This document shows positions 6,588-12,483 of a stretch of DNA of 12,483 nucleotides, piece after piece. The position numbers and the translations under genes were made by a program. The notes under the pieces were generated by a model, which was not told the origin of the DNA, searched no databases, and worked only from the letters and a program-made list of their open reading frames with translations. Each line of letters starts with the position of its first letter. Within the stretch, counting starts at the first letter, position 1. The stretch is from positions 1 through 12,483 of the forward strand of contig JAOPZQ010000427.1 of assembly GCA_025964075.1 (NCBI GenBank). Reading direction: 5' to 3'. This stretch comes from Solirubrobacterales bacterium (GTDB taxonomy: Bacteria > Actinomycetota > Thermoleophilia > Solirubrobacterales > Solirubrobacteraceae).

Positions 6588-7102
6588 GTCGCGGCCGTGG
6601 CGGGCGGGCTCCATGTCTCCTCACCGGAACCGCCGGTCACCGGGGGCTCCGAGCTCCACGGGAAGTCGATCCACTGGCCGGTGCGGCGCCAGACGTAGTC
6701 GCACCTGACGATCGAGCGCGGCTTCTCGTAGATGACGGCGGTGCGCACCTCGCCCACCTTGCCGGTGCAGAACTCCTTCACGAGCGCCAGCGTCGCGCCG
6801 GTGTCGGCGACGTCGTCGGCGATCAGCAGGCGCGCCTCGCCGAGGTCCACGAGCTCGGGCACCGGCGGCAGGATCATCGGCACGGGCAGACGCGAGTCGA
6901 CGCCGGTGTAGAACTCGACGTTCATCGCGAACGTGTTCTTGACCTCGAGCGCGTAGCCGAGCGAGGCGGCGATCAGCAGGCCCCCGCGGGCGATCGCGAG
7001 GATGATGTCCGGCCGGTAGCCGTCGTCGTGGATCGCCTGGGCCAGCGTCCGCGACGCCGTCCCCATGTCGGCCCAGGTCATCCTTTCCCGCTCGTCCGTC
7101 AT
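6584..7102 (-). CDS. Phosphoribosyltransferase, COG2236-like (likely purine salvage)
   Basis: A 172-residue type I phosphoribosyltransferase. The PRPP-binding motif LLIADDVADTGAT is at residues 92-104 and the pyrophosphate loop ARGG at 38-41. The stretch YVWRRTGQWIDFPWS near the C-terminus is characteristic of COG2236 proteins, which resemble the hypoxanthine/xanthine-guanine enzymes. It would join a free base to PRPP to make a nucleotide. Position after a guanine deaminase gene supports a purine substrate, by inference. The ATG at 7102 was chosen because GGAGG lies 8 bases upstream. In-frame ATGs at 7117 and 7135 would lengthen it by 5 or 11 residues without a better ribosome site. The last residues (about 152-172) are Pro/Gly/Thr-rich and look unstructured. 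The stop overlaps the hydroxylase start. Confidence 0.85.
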   Translation of the reverse strand: MTDERERMTWADMGTASRTLAQAIHDDGYRPDIILAIARGGLLIAASLGYALEVKNTFAMNVEFYTGVDSRLPVPMILPPVPELVDLGEARLLIADDVADTGATLALVKEFCTGKVGEVRTAVIYEKPRSIVRCDYVWRRTGQWIDFPWSSEPPVTGGSGEETWSPPATAAT

Positions 7103-7107
7103 CGTCC

Positions 7108-7133
7108 GACCCTCCATCTTGTCAAAGGAGGTC
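7108..7133 (-). promoter_or_regulatory. Hairpin that could mask the phosphoribosyltransferase ribosome site
   Basis: Read on the minus strand, GACCTCC (7133-7127), an 11-base loop, then GGAGGGTC (7115-7108). The CCTCC pairs with the GGAGG Shine-Dalgarno, and GAC pairs with GTC with one bulged G between. If the leader is transcribed, the stem would hide the ribosome site for the ATG at 7102. The gap from the guanine deaminase stop (7103-7220) shows no gene and no obvious promoter; a lone TTGACA at 7125-7120 has no matching -10. Confidence 0.35.
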
Positions 7134-7220
7134 ATCGTCGCCGTCGAGGCGCCTTCTCTCCGCGCGCCCGCCAGGACCGCCCAACAACGACGGCCTCGAG
7201 GGCCGGGCTCCGGCTCCGCG

Positions 7221-8510
7221 CTAGCCGAACACCGGCTCGCCCGCCACGCGCACCTCGACGACGGACTCCTCCCGCGCGAGCGTGAACAGCGATCCGAGCG
7301 TCGCCTCCAGCGACGGGCTCCGGGCGAGGACGGCGGCCAGCGTGCTGCCCTCCGGCGGGCGCACGAGGATGAAGTCGGCGCTCTTGCCGGGCGAGAGGTC
7401 GCCGACCTCGTCGGCGAGCCCGAGCGCCCGGGCGCCGGCGGCCGTCGCCAGGTAGAGGATCTCCGCCGGCGCGAGCCGGCGGCCCCCGGGGAAGGCCATC
7501 TGCATGTGGTAGGCCATCAGCCCCTCCTTGAAGAGGCTGAGGCCCGTGCCCGCGCCGACGTCCGTGCCGAGCGCGAACCGCACGCCGTGCTCGAGGTGGC
7601 GGCCGAGCGGAAAGACGCCGGAGCCGAGGAACGCGTTGCTCGACGGGCAGTGGGCGACGCTGGCGCGGGCGGCGGCGAGGCGCGTGAGCTCGCCGGCGGT
7701 CGGGTGGACGTCGTGCGCGAGCACCGAGCGCTCGCCGACGAGGCCGAAGCGCTCGTAGGTCGCCAGGTAGTCGCCGGCGTCGGGGAAGAGCTCCCGCACG
7801 AGCGCGATCTCGCTGCGGTTCTCGTTCAGATGGCTGGTGAAGAGCAGGTCTTCGGCCTCGCCGAGCAGGCGCCCGCAGACCTCCAGCATCGCGTCGGTGC
7901 AGGACACCGAGAAGCGTGGCGTCACCGCGTAGCGCAGGCGACCGCGGCCGTGCCAGCGCTCGATCAGCGCATGGCTCGCCTCGTACGCCGCGGCCGGCGT
8001 CGACTCGAGCTCCGGCAGTAGGTTCCGATCGGAGAGCACGAGCCCGCTGGCGATGCGCAACCCGCTCGCGTCGGCCGCCTCGAACAGCGCCTCCTGGGCT
8101 GCGGGGAAATGGGAGCCGAAGACGAGGGCCGTCGTCGTCCCGTTGCGCGCGAGCGCGTGCAGGAAGACCTGCGCCGTCTCGGTCGCGTAGTCGAGGTCGG
8201 CGAGCTTCGCCTCCTCGGGCAGCGTCCGCGTGCGGAGCCAGTCCAGGAGCTCGAGCCCCATCGCGCCGATCACCGCGATCTGCGGGTAGTGCACGTGGCA
8301 GTCGATCAGGCCCGGGAGGAGGATCGCGCCGCGCTCGTCGCGCACCTCGGCGTCGACGTGCTCGGCGCGTACCTGCGCGAAGTCGCCGACGGCGAGGATC
8401 CGGCCGCCGGCGAACGCGAGCGCCCCGTCCTCGAAGGCCTCGAGGGCGCCGTCCCCGACGAACGGGTCGCGCGGGGTGTGCGCGAGCAGGGCGCGGACGA
8501 TGGTCGTCAT
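7221..8510 (-). CDS. guaD: Guanine deaminase
   Basis: An amidohydrolase-superfamily enzyme of 429 residues that hydrolyses guanine to xanthine and ammonia in the cytoplasm. Zinc-site motifs: H72 and H74 in CHVHYPQ, H227 in SHLNENRSE with catalytic E230, H266 in VLAHDVH and D317 in GTDVGAGT. The CHVHYPQ and SHLNEN motifs, DRNL (161-164), TPRF (197-200) and HCPSSN (288-293) together mark guanine deaminase rather than other TRZ/ATZ hydrolases. The C-terminus ends in the usual beta-sandwich (GKSADFILV). The ATG start overlaps the stop of the upstream DUF3830 gene as ATGA. It is the third gene of a tightly overlapping minus-strand operon with an allantoate-type hydrolase, feeding xanthine to the dehydrogenase encoded on the other side of the divergent promoter. 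Confidence 0.95.
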   Translation of the reverse strand: MTTIVRALLAHTPRDPFVGDGALEAFEDGALAFAGGRILAVGDFAQVRAEHVDAEVRDERGAILLPGLIDCHVHYPQIAVIGAMGLELLDWLRTRTLPEEAKLADLDYATETAQVFLHALARNGTTTALVFGSHFPAAQEALFEAADASGLRIASGLVLSDRNLLPELESTPAAAYEASHALIERWHGRGRLRYAVTPRFSVSCTDAMLEVCGRLLGEAEDLLFTSHLNENRSEIALVRELFPDAGDYLATYERFGLVGERSVLAHDVHPTAGELTRLAAARASVAHCPSSNAFLGSGVFPLGRHLEHGVRFALGTDVGAGTGLSLFKEGLMAYHMQMAFPGGRRLAPAEILYLATAAGARALGLADEVGDLSPGKSADFILVRPPEGSTLAAVLARSPSLEATLGSLFTLAREESVVEVRVAGEPVFG

Positions 8511-8920
8511 TCGCGGTCGAACCGGATGTCCTGCGCGCCCTGCCAGAGCGTCAGCTCCCCCAGCGCGCGGAGGTTCTCGCCGCCCTCGATCACCGTGAGG
8601 AAGTGGTTGCCCGCGAGCTGGCCGACGATGCTCGAGAAGCGGCAGCCGCCGTAGGGGAAGAGGATCTCCGTCTCGCTGAAGCCGCCGGGGTAGAGCAGGA
8701 TCTCGCCGGGCGCGGGATGGCTCGTGTGGTTCTCGAACCCGACGCCGACGGGGAGGTCGCCGAGCGGGATCCAGGTCGACTCCCCGCTCCAGCGCACGTG
8801 GATCACCTTCTGCTCGAACGGCAGCAGGTCGGCGAAGAAGGCGCACGTCTCCGGTGCGCGCTGCTCCTCCATGCGGGCACGGAAGCGATGCGGGCCGGCG
8901 GTGATCGACAGGGTGGTCAA
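8507..8920 (-). CDS. DUF3830 family cyclophilin-like protein
   Basis: A small protein of 137 residues matching, by recognition, the DUF3830 family (cyclophilin-like fold). Characteristic blocks: LLPFEQKVIHVRWSGESTWIP (33-52, then P52), ENHTSHPAPGEILLYPGG (63-80), SETEILFPYGGCRF (82-95), GQLAGNHFLTV (100-110) and LWQGAQDI (125-132). There is no signal peptide or membrane segment. The start is TTG at 8920, overlapping the stop of the upstream hydrolase gene as TTGA, with AGGAGG 4 bases before it; an ATG start would lose the first strand. The molecular function of the family is unknown to me. Its genes tend to sit with hydantoin, purine or pyrimidine breakdown genes. Conserved H42, R43, W44, N66, H67 and H106 could line a ligand or active site. 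Confidence 0.85.
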   Translation of the reverse strand: MTTLSITAGPHRFRARMEEQRAPETCAFFADLLPFEQKVIHVRWSGESTWIPLGDLPVGVGFENHTSHPAPGEILLYPGGFSETEILFPYGGCRFSSIVGQLAGNHFLTVIEGGENLRALGELTLWQGAQDIRFDRE

Positions 8921-10095
8921 CGAACCTCCTCGAGAAAGCGGGTGGTGGCGTCGATGGCCGCGGCGACGTCGTCGTGCGCGACCGATTCGGCGGGGTGGTG
9001 GCTGATCCCGCCGGCGCAGCGGACGAAGAGCATGGCGGCGGGCGCGATCCGGGACATCATCACCGCGTCGTGGCCGGCGCCGCTCGCCAGGCGCGGCACG
9101 TCCGGGCCGGCGGCCCGCGCGAGGAGGTCGCTGAGGGTGGGATCGCAGGCGACGGCGACGGTGTCGAGGACCGTCTGCCACTGGAGTCGCAGCCCGCGCG
9201 CGTCGGCGATCTCCTCGGCCCGCGCCCGGAGGCGCTCATTCGCCGCGCGCCGCGCCCGGTCCTCGGCATGGCGCACGTCGAGCGACGCGTTCACGCGGCC
9301 GGGGATCACGTTGCTCGCGCCCGGCTCGACCGTCAGCTCGCCGACGGTCGCCAGAAGGCCCGCCTCCTCTGCGCCGGCGGCCTCGACCGTGCCGACCCAC
9401 TCGGCCGCGCCCGCCAGCGCGTCGTGGCGCAGATCCATCGGGACCGTGCCGGCGTGGCCGGCACGGCCATGGAACGCGACGGTCGACCGGGTCTGCCCGG
9501 CGATCGCCGTGACGACCCCGAGCGGCGCTCCCGCCTCCTCGAGCGCCGGCCCCTGCTCGATGTGGACCTCGACGTAGCCGATCAGGCCGGCGGGATCGCG
9601 GCGCGCGTCGACCGGGTCGGTCCGGAGGACGTCGGCGAGGCGGACGCCGTCGGCATCGACGCGCTCCAGCGGCAGCGGCGCTCCGACCACCGCGCCGCTC
9701 CCCAGGTAGGCCGTGCCGAACCGGACGCCCTCCTCGTCGGCGAAGCCGTAGACCTCGACCGCGTACGGGAGGTCGGCGGCGCGCTCCACCGCCGCGAGGG
9801 CCACCAGCACGCCGAGGGCGCCGTCGTAGCGGCCGGCGTCGACGACCGTGTCGAGGTGCGAGCCGAGCAGCAGGGTCCGCGGCCCGCCCTCGCGGCGGCC
9901 GATGACGTTGCCCACCGCGTCCCGGCGGACGGTCATCCCGGCCTCGCGCATCCAGCCCCCGACGGCGTCCCCCGCGGCCCGCAGCGCAGGCGTCGCGTAG
10001 CGGCGCGTGAGGCGCCCCGGCTCCTCGGTCAGGCCTGCGAGCTCGTCGCAGCGCGCGAGGACCGTCGTGGCAAGATCGGTGGCGGGCATCGTCAT
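8917..10095 (-). CDS. Allantoate amidohydrolase / N-carbamoyl-L-amino-acid hydrolase (M20 family)
   Basis: A 392-residue binuclear metallohydrolase of the peptidase M20 hydantoinase/carbamoylase group. Metal ligands and motifs: H80 and D91 in GSHLDTVVDAGRYDGALG, E121-E122 in FADEEGVRFGTAYLGS, H178 in EVHIEQGP, a dimerisation lid with RAGHAGTVPM (211-220), and GAGHDAVMM (339-347) near the end with H367. These fit allantoate amidohydrolase (AllC) and N-carbamoyl amino-acid hydrolases (HyuC/AmaB) about equally. The adjacent guanine deaminase and xanthine dehydrogenase genes favour allantoate, which would yield ureidoglycine, carbon dioxide and ammonia. Start: ATG at 10095, with a second ATG two codons later. 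The frame stays open upstream, but only as antisense of the dehydrogenase FAD gene. First gene of the minus-strand operon. Confidence 0.9.
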   Translation of the reverse strand: MTMPATDLATTVLARCDELAGLTEEPGRLTRRYATPALRAAGDAVGGWMREAGMTVRRDAVGNVIGRREGGPRTLLLGSHLDTVVDAGRYDGALGVLVALAAVERAADLPYAVEVYGFADEEGVRFGTAYLGSGAVVGAPLPLERVDADGVRLADVLRTDPVDARRDPAGLIGYVEVHIEQGPALEEAGAPLGVVTAIAGQTRSTVAFHGRAGHAGTVPMDLRHDALAGAAEWVGTVEAAGAEEAGLLATVGELTVEPGASNVIPGRVNASLDVRHAEDRARRAANERLRARAEEIADARGLRLQWQTVLDTVAVACDPTLSDLLARAAGPDVPRLASGAGHDAVMMSRIAPAAMLFVRCAGGISHHPAESVAHDDVAAAIDATTRFLEEVR

Positions 10096-10100
10096 GGGCT

Positions 10101-10108
10101 CGTATAAC
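10101..10108. promoter_or_regulatory. Overlapping divergent -10 elements in a 21-base gap
   Basis: CGTATAAC carries two opposed -10-like hexamers. On the plus strand TATAAC (10103-10108) lies 8 bases before the ATG at 10117. On the minus strand TATACG (10106-10101) lies 5 bases before the ATG at 10095, or 11 before the second ATG at 10089. The core CGTATAACG is nearly its own reverse complement. No -35 hexamer is recognisable in either direction. Only 21 bases separate the two start codons, so both mRNAs must be leaderless or have very short leaders unless transcription starts inside the opposite gene. Confidence 0.5.
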
Positions 10109-10116
10109 GCAGTCTG

Positions 10117-10983
10117 ATGCAGATCCTCCAGCCCGGCACCTGGCGCGAGGCGCTCGAGATGAAGACGGCTCATCCGGAGGCGGTGCCGATCGCGGGCGGG
10201 ACCGACGTGATGGTCGACGTGAACTTCGATCGCCTGCGGCCGGCGGCGATGCTCGACCTCACCCGCGTGCCCGAGCTGACCGCGTGGGAGCGCGAGGACG
10301 GGCGCCTGCGGATCGGCGCCGGCGTCACTTACACGCGGCTGATCGCCGATCTCGGCGACGAGTTGCCCGGGTTGGCGATCGCGTCGCGCACCGTCGGCTC
10401 GCCGCAGATTCGCAACCGGGGCACGGTCGGCGGGAACCTGGGGACCGGCTCGCCGGCCGGGGACGGCCTCCCGCCGCTGTTCGCCAGCGACGCCGACGTC
10501 GAGCTCGCCTCGACCGCCGGCACGCGGGTGATCCCCGTCGCCGAGTTCGTCACCGGCCCGAAGCGCACGGCGCTGCGCGAGGACGAGCTGATCGCGGCGT
10601 TCCTGATGCCGCCGGCGGCCGGCCCGCAGCAGTTCGCGAAGATCGGCACGCGCAATGCGATGGTGATCGCGGTGTGCTCGCTCGCGCTCGCGCTGTGGCC
10701 CGAGGAGCGCCGCGTTACCGCGTGCATCGGCTCGGCGGGCCCGACCCCCATCCGCGCCACCGAGGCCGAGGCGTTCATCGCCGGTGTGCTCGAGGAGCGC
10801 GATCTGTGGCTGGCACCCGACTCGCTGCCGGAGTCCGCGGCCCGTCGCTTCGGCGAGCTCGTCGAAGGGGCCGCCCGGCCGATCGACGACGTGCGCGGCA
10901 CCGCGAGCTACCGCCACCACGCGCTTGGCGTGCTCGCCCGCCGGACGCTGACCTGGGCGTGGGAGGCGCACCGGTGCGGCTGA
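10117..10983 (+). CDS. FAD-binding subunit of a xanthine-dehydrogenase-type molybdenum hydroxylase
   Basis: A 288-residue medium subunit of the xanthine dehydrogenase / CO-dehydrogenase family, binding FAD and passing electrons from the 2Fe-2S subunit to NAD or another acceptor. The flavin motif PIAGGTDVMV lies at residues 24-33, and the second FAD segment, TVGSPQIRNRGTVGGNLGTG then SPAGDGLPPL, at 92-121. The C-terminal CODH FAD domain ends DVRGTASYRHHALGVLARR, as usual. Substrate specificity rests with the missing molybdopterin subunit. Xanthine or hypoxanthine is inferred from the guanine deaminase and 8-oxoguanine deaminase genes alongside. The ATG at 10117 has no ribosome site but an adjacent TATAAC. 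Downstream, the 2Fe-2S gene overlaps it by 10 bases. Confidence 0.93.
   Translation: MQILQPGTWREALEMKTAHPEAVPIAGGTDVMVDVNFDRLRPAAMLDLTRVPELTAWEREDGRLRIGAGVTYTRLIADLGDELPGLAIASRTVGSPQIRNRGTVGGNLGTGSPAGDGLPPLFASDADVELASTAGTRVIPVAEFVTGPKRTALREDELIAAFLMPPAAGPQQFAKIGTRNAMVIAVCSLALALWPEERRVTACIGSAGPTPIRATEAEAFIAGVLEERDLWLAPDSLPESAARRFGELVEGAARPIDDVRGTASYRHHALGVLARRTLTWAWEAHRCG
10961..10966 (+). promoter_or_regulatory. Shine-Dalgarno that fixes the 2Fe-2S subunit start
   Basis: GGGAGG lies 7 bases before the GTG at 10974, inside the end of the FAD-subunit gene. It supports the GTG start over any in-frame ATG; the reading frame has none close to the first ferredoxin strand. Confidence 0.6.
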
Positions 10984-11438
10984 ACGTGACCGTCAACGGG
11001 GAGCCGCGCGAGGTGGACGGCGTGTGGGAGGGCGAGAGCCTGCTCTCCGCGCTGCGCGAGCACCTGGACCTTCCCGGGTCCAAGAACGCGTGCGAGCAGG
11101 GCGAGTGCGGCTCGTGCTCGGTGTATCTCGACGGCGCGCTCGTGTGCGCGTGCCTCGTCCTCGCCGGCCAGGCGGAGGGGCGCGAGGTCGTGACCGTCGA
11201 GGGGATCGCGGACGGGGAGGAGCTGCACGAGATCCAGCGCACGTTCGTGGAGGCCGGCGCGGTGCAGTGCGGGTTCTGCACGCCGGGACTGATCGTCGCG
11301 AGCCACGACCTCCTGCGGCGCAATCCCCGGCCCACCGATCCGGAGATCCGCGAGGCGCTGGCGGGCAACCTGTGCCGCTGCACGGGCTACGAGAAGATCC
11401 TCGATGCGGTCAGGCTGGCCGCGGAGCGGCTCTCGTGA
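10974..11438 (+). CDS. 2Fe-2S subunit of a xanthine-dehydrogenase-type molybdenum hydroxylase
   Basis: A 154-residue small subunit with two [2Fe-2S] clusters. The plant-ferredoxin-type domain has C40, C45, C48 and C60 (NACEQGECGSCSVYLDG, then VCACL). The helical domain has C99 and C102 (QCGFCTPG) and C134 and C136 (LCRCTGYE). This is the full eight-cysteine set, plus an extra C58. It carries electrons from the molybdenum centre to FAD. The GTG start gives the normal VRLNVTVNGEP first strand, has a Shine-Dalgarno 7 bases upstream and overlaps the FAD gene by 10 bases. The stop overlaps the next start as GTGA. The order FAD then 2Fe-2S is that of many CoxMSL/Xdh operons, in which the large subunit follows. 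Here an amidohydrolase gene comes next. Confidence 0.95.
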   Translation: MRLNVTVNGEPREVDGVWEGESLLSALREHLDLPGSKNACEQGECGSCSVYLDGALVCACLVLAGQAEGREVVTVEGIADGEELHEIQRTFVEAGAVQCGFCTPGLIVASHDLLRRNPRPTDPEIREALAGNLCRCTGYEKILDAVRLAAERLS

Positions 11439-12483
11439 TCGTCGTCGACGGCTGCGCGATCGCGACGATGGACGCCGCGGGGACCGAGCACCGCGCCGGC
11501 CATCTGGTGATGGAGGACGATCGCATCCTCGCCGTCGGGGAGGGCGGGGCGCCCGACGCCCCGGGCGCACGCCGGATCGACGGCCGGGGCTGCCTGGCCA
11601 CGCCCGGCCTCGTCAACTGCCACAACCACCTCTACCAGTGGGCGACGCGGGGCCTCGCCCAGCAGGCGACGCTGTTCGAGTGGCTCGTCGAGCTCTACCC
11701 GGTGTGGGCTCGGATCGACGACGAGACGACCTGGGCGGCGGCGCGCGCCGGCCTCGCCGCGCTCGCGCGCTCCGGATGCTCGACCTCCACGGACCACCAC
11801 TACGTGTTCCCGCACGGAGCCGGCGACCTCCTCGAGGTCGAGATCGGCGCCGCCGCCTCGATCGGCCTGCGGTTCCATCCCTGCCGCGGCTCGATGGACC
11901 TCGGCCGCTCCGACGGCGGCCTCCCGCCCGACGAGATCGTCGAGGATCGCGACGCGATCCTCTCGGCGTGCGAGCGCGCGATCGGCCGCTGGCACGAGCC
12001 CGGCCCGGGGGCGATGGTGCGGGTGGCGCTCGCGCCGTGCTCTCCGTTCAGCGTCACGCCGGGGCTGATGAGCGACGCCGCCGAGCTCGCTCGCCGGCGC
12101 GGCGTGCGCCTGCACACCCACATGGCGGAGACGCTCGACGAGGAGCGCTTCTGCCAGGAGCGCTACGGCCGCCGGCCGGTGGAGCAGCTCGAGGAGCTGG
12201 GCTGGCTCGGCGAGGACGTGTGGCTCGCGCACTGCGTGCACCTGAACGACGACGAGGTCCGGCGGTTCGGTGAGACGGGCACCGGCGTCGCGCATTGCCC
12301 GAGCTCGAACGCACGCCTGGGCGCAGGCGTCGCGCCGGTCCGCGACCTGCTCGCCGCCGGCGCGCCCGTCGGCCTCGGCGTCGACGGCGCGGCGTCGAAC
12401 GAGTCCGGCGGGCTCGCGGCGGAGCTCCGCCAGGCGCTCCTCTTCGCCCGGTCGGCCGGCGGGCCGCAGGCGCTGAGCGCGCG
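11435..12483 (+). CDS. 8-oxoguanine deaminase-type amidohydrolase (partial, cut by window end)
   Basis: The first 349 residues of an amidohydrolase; the C-terminus lies beyond the window. The GTG start overlaps the 2Fe-2S stop as GTGA and gives the usual first strand VIVVDGCAIATMD. Metal-site motifs: H63 and H65 in NCHNHLYQWATRG, H229 in HTHMAET with catalytic E232, H266 in LAHCVHL, and D317 in GLGVDGAASNESG. The blocks RGSM (151-154), GGLPPDEIVEDRDAIL (161-176), LAPCSPFSV (199-207) and GTGVAHCPSSN (282-292) match the 8-oxoguanine deaminase branch, which turns 8-oxoguanine into urate. Triazine hydrolases or other TRZ/ATZ enzymes are the alternatives. Co-transcription with dehydrogenase subunits supports a purine role. 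Confidence 0.88.
   Translation, partial: MIVVDGCAIATMDAAGTEHRAGHLVMEDDRILAVGEGGAPDAPGARRIDGRGCLATPGLVNCHNHLYQWATRGLAQQATLFEWLVELYPVWARIDDETTWAAARAGLAALARSGCSTSTDHHYVFPHGAGDLLEVEIGAAASIGLRFHPCRGSMDLGRSDGGLPPDEIVEDRDAILSACERAIGRWHEPGPGAMVRVALAPCSPFSVTPGLMSDAAELARRRGVRLHTHMAETLDEERFCQERYGRRPVEQLEELGWLGEDVWLAHCVHLNDDEVRRFGETGTGVAHCPSSNARLGAGVAPVRDLLAAGAPVGLGVDGAASNESGGLAAELRQALLFARSAGGPQALSA

Noticed and set aside
7120..7125. TTGACA on the minus strand as a -35 promoter box for the phosphoribosyltransferase
   Set aside because: A 17-base spacer would put the -10 on ATGACG at the start codon itself, which is not -10-like.
10096..10971. Upstream extension of the M20 hydrolase frame to 684 codons
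   Set aside because: The extension is antisense to the FAD subunit gene and shows no domain; the hydrolase is complete from the ATG at 10095.
10284..10973. Extended upstream start for the 2Fe-2S subunit, suggesting a fusion
   Set aside because: The extra residues are a shifted frame of the FAD gene. The GTG at 10974 with a Shine-Dalgarno gives the normal subunit.

Overview
The window is very GC-rich, densely packed bacterial DNA. Codon third positions are almost all G or C, GTG and TTG starts occur, intergenic gaps are tiny, and a GAF/HisKA_3 kinase is paired with a LuxR-type regulator. This fits a high-GC actinobacterium. A deep-branching class such as Thermoleophilia is my best guess, but no marker gene here proves it. 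I found no tRNA, rRNA, CRISPR array, insertion sequence or phage gene.

Left part (1-6000), housekeeping and cell envelope. A two-component system lies on the minus strand: histidine kinase (746-1879), then response regulator (96-749), overlapping by 4 bases and followed by a dyad-rich tail (46-93). Divergent from it is a secreted L,D-transpeptidase (1988-2986) with an N-terminal YoaR-like region. The 108-base gap between them holds a near-perfect REP-like hairpin. Tail to tail with the transpeptidase is an LPG-synthase-type membrane flippase gene (2979-3977). This is divergent from the translational GTPase gene typA (4070-5911), with palindromes in the gap.

Right part (5925-end), mostly purine breakdown and salvage. 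Minus strand, in transcription order from 10095: allantoate amidohydrolase / N-carbamoyl amino-acid hydrolase, a DUF3830 cyclophilin-like protein, guanine deaminase, then after 118 bases a COG2236-type phosphoribosyltransferase overlapping a fatty-acid-hydroxylase-family membrane protein. Plus strand, from 10117: the FAD subunit and the 2Fe-2S subunit of a xanthine-dehydrogenase-type enzyme, then an 8-oxoguanine-deaminase-type amidohydrolase cut by the window edge. The two wings are separated by 21 bases with overlapping -10 elements.

Inferred logic: guanine goes to xanthine (GuaD), xanthine to urate (the dehydrogenase), and 8-oxoguanine directly to urate (the second deaminase). Allantoate made further down the pathway is opened by the M20 hydrolase, and the phosphoribosyltransferase could return free bases to nucleotides. 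The molybdopterin subunit, urate oxidase and allantoinase are not in the window; the molybdopterin subunit probably lies just past the right edge.

Two sequence-wide patterns stand out. Genes that head a transcription unit have a -10-like hexamer 5-11 bases before the start codon, suggesting leaderless or nearly leaderless mRNAs. Most downstream genes start inside an NTGA 4-base overlap with the previous stop codon. The least understood component is the DUF3830 protein embedded in the purine operon.
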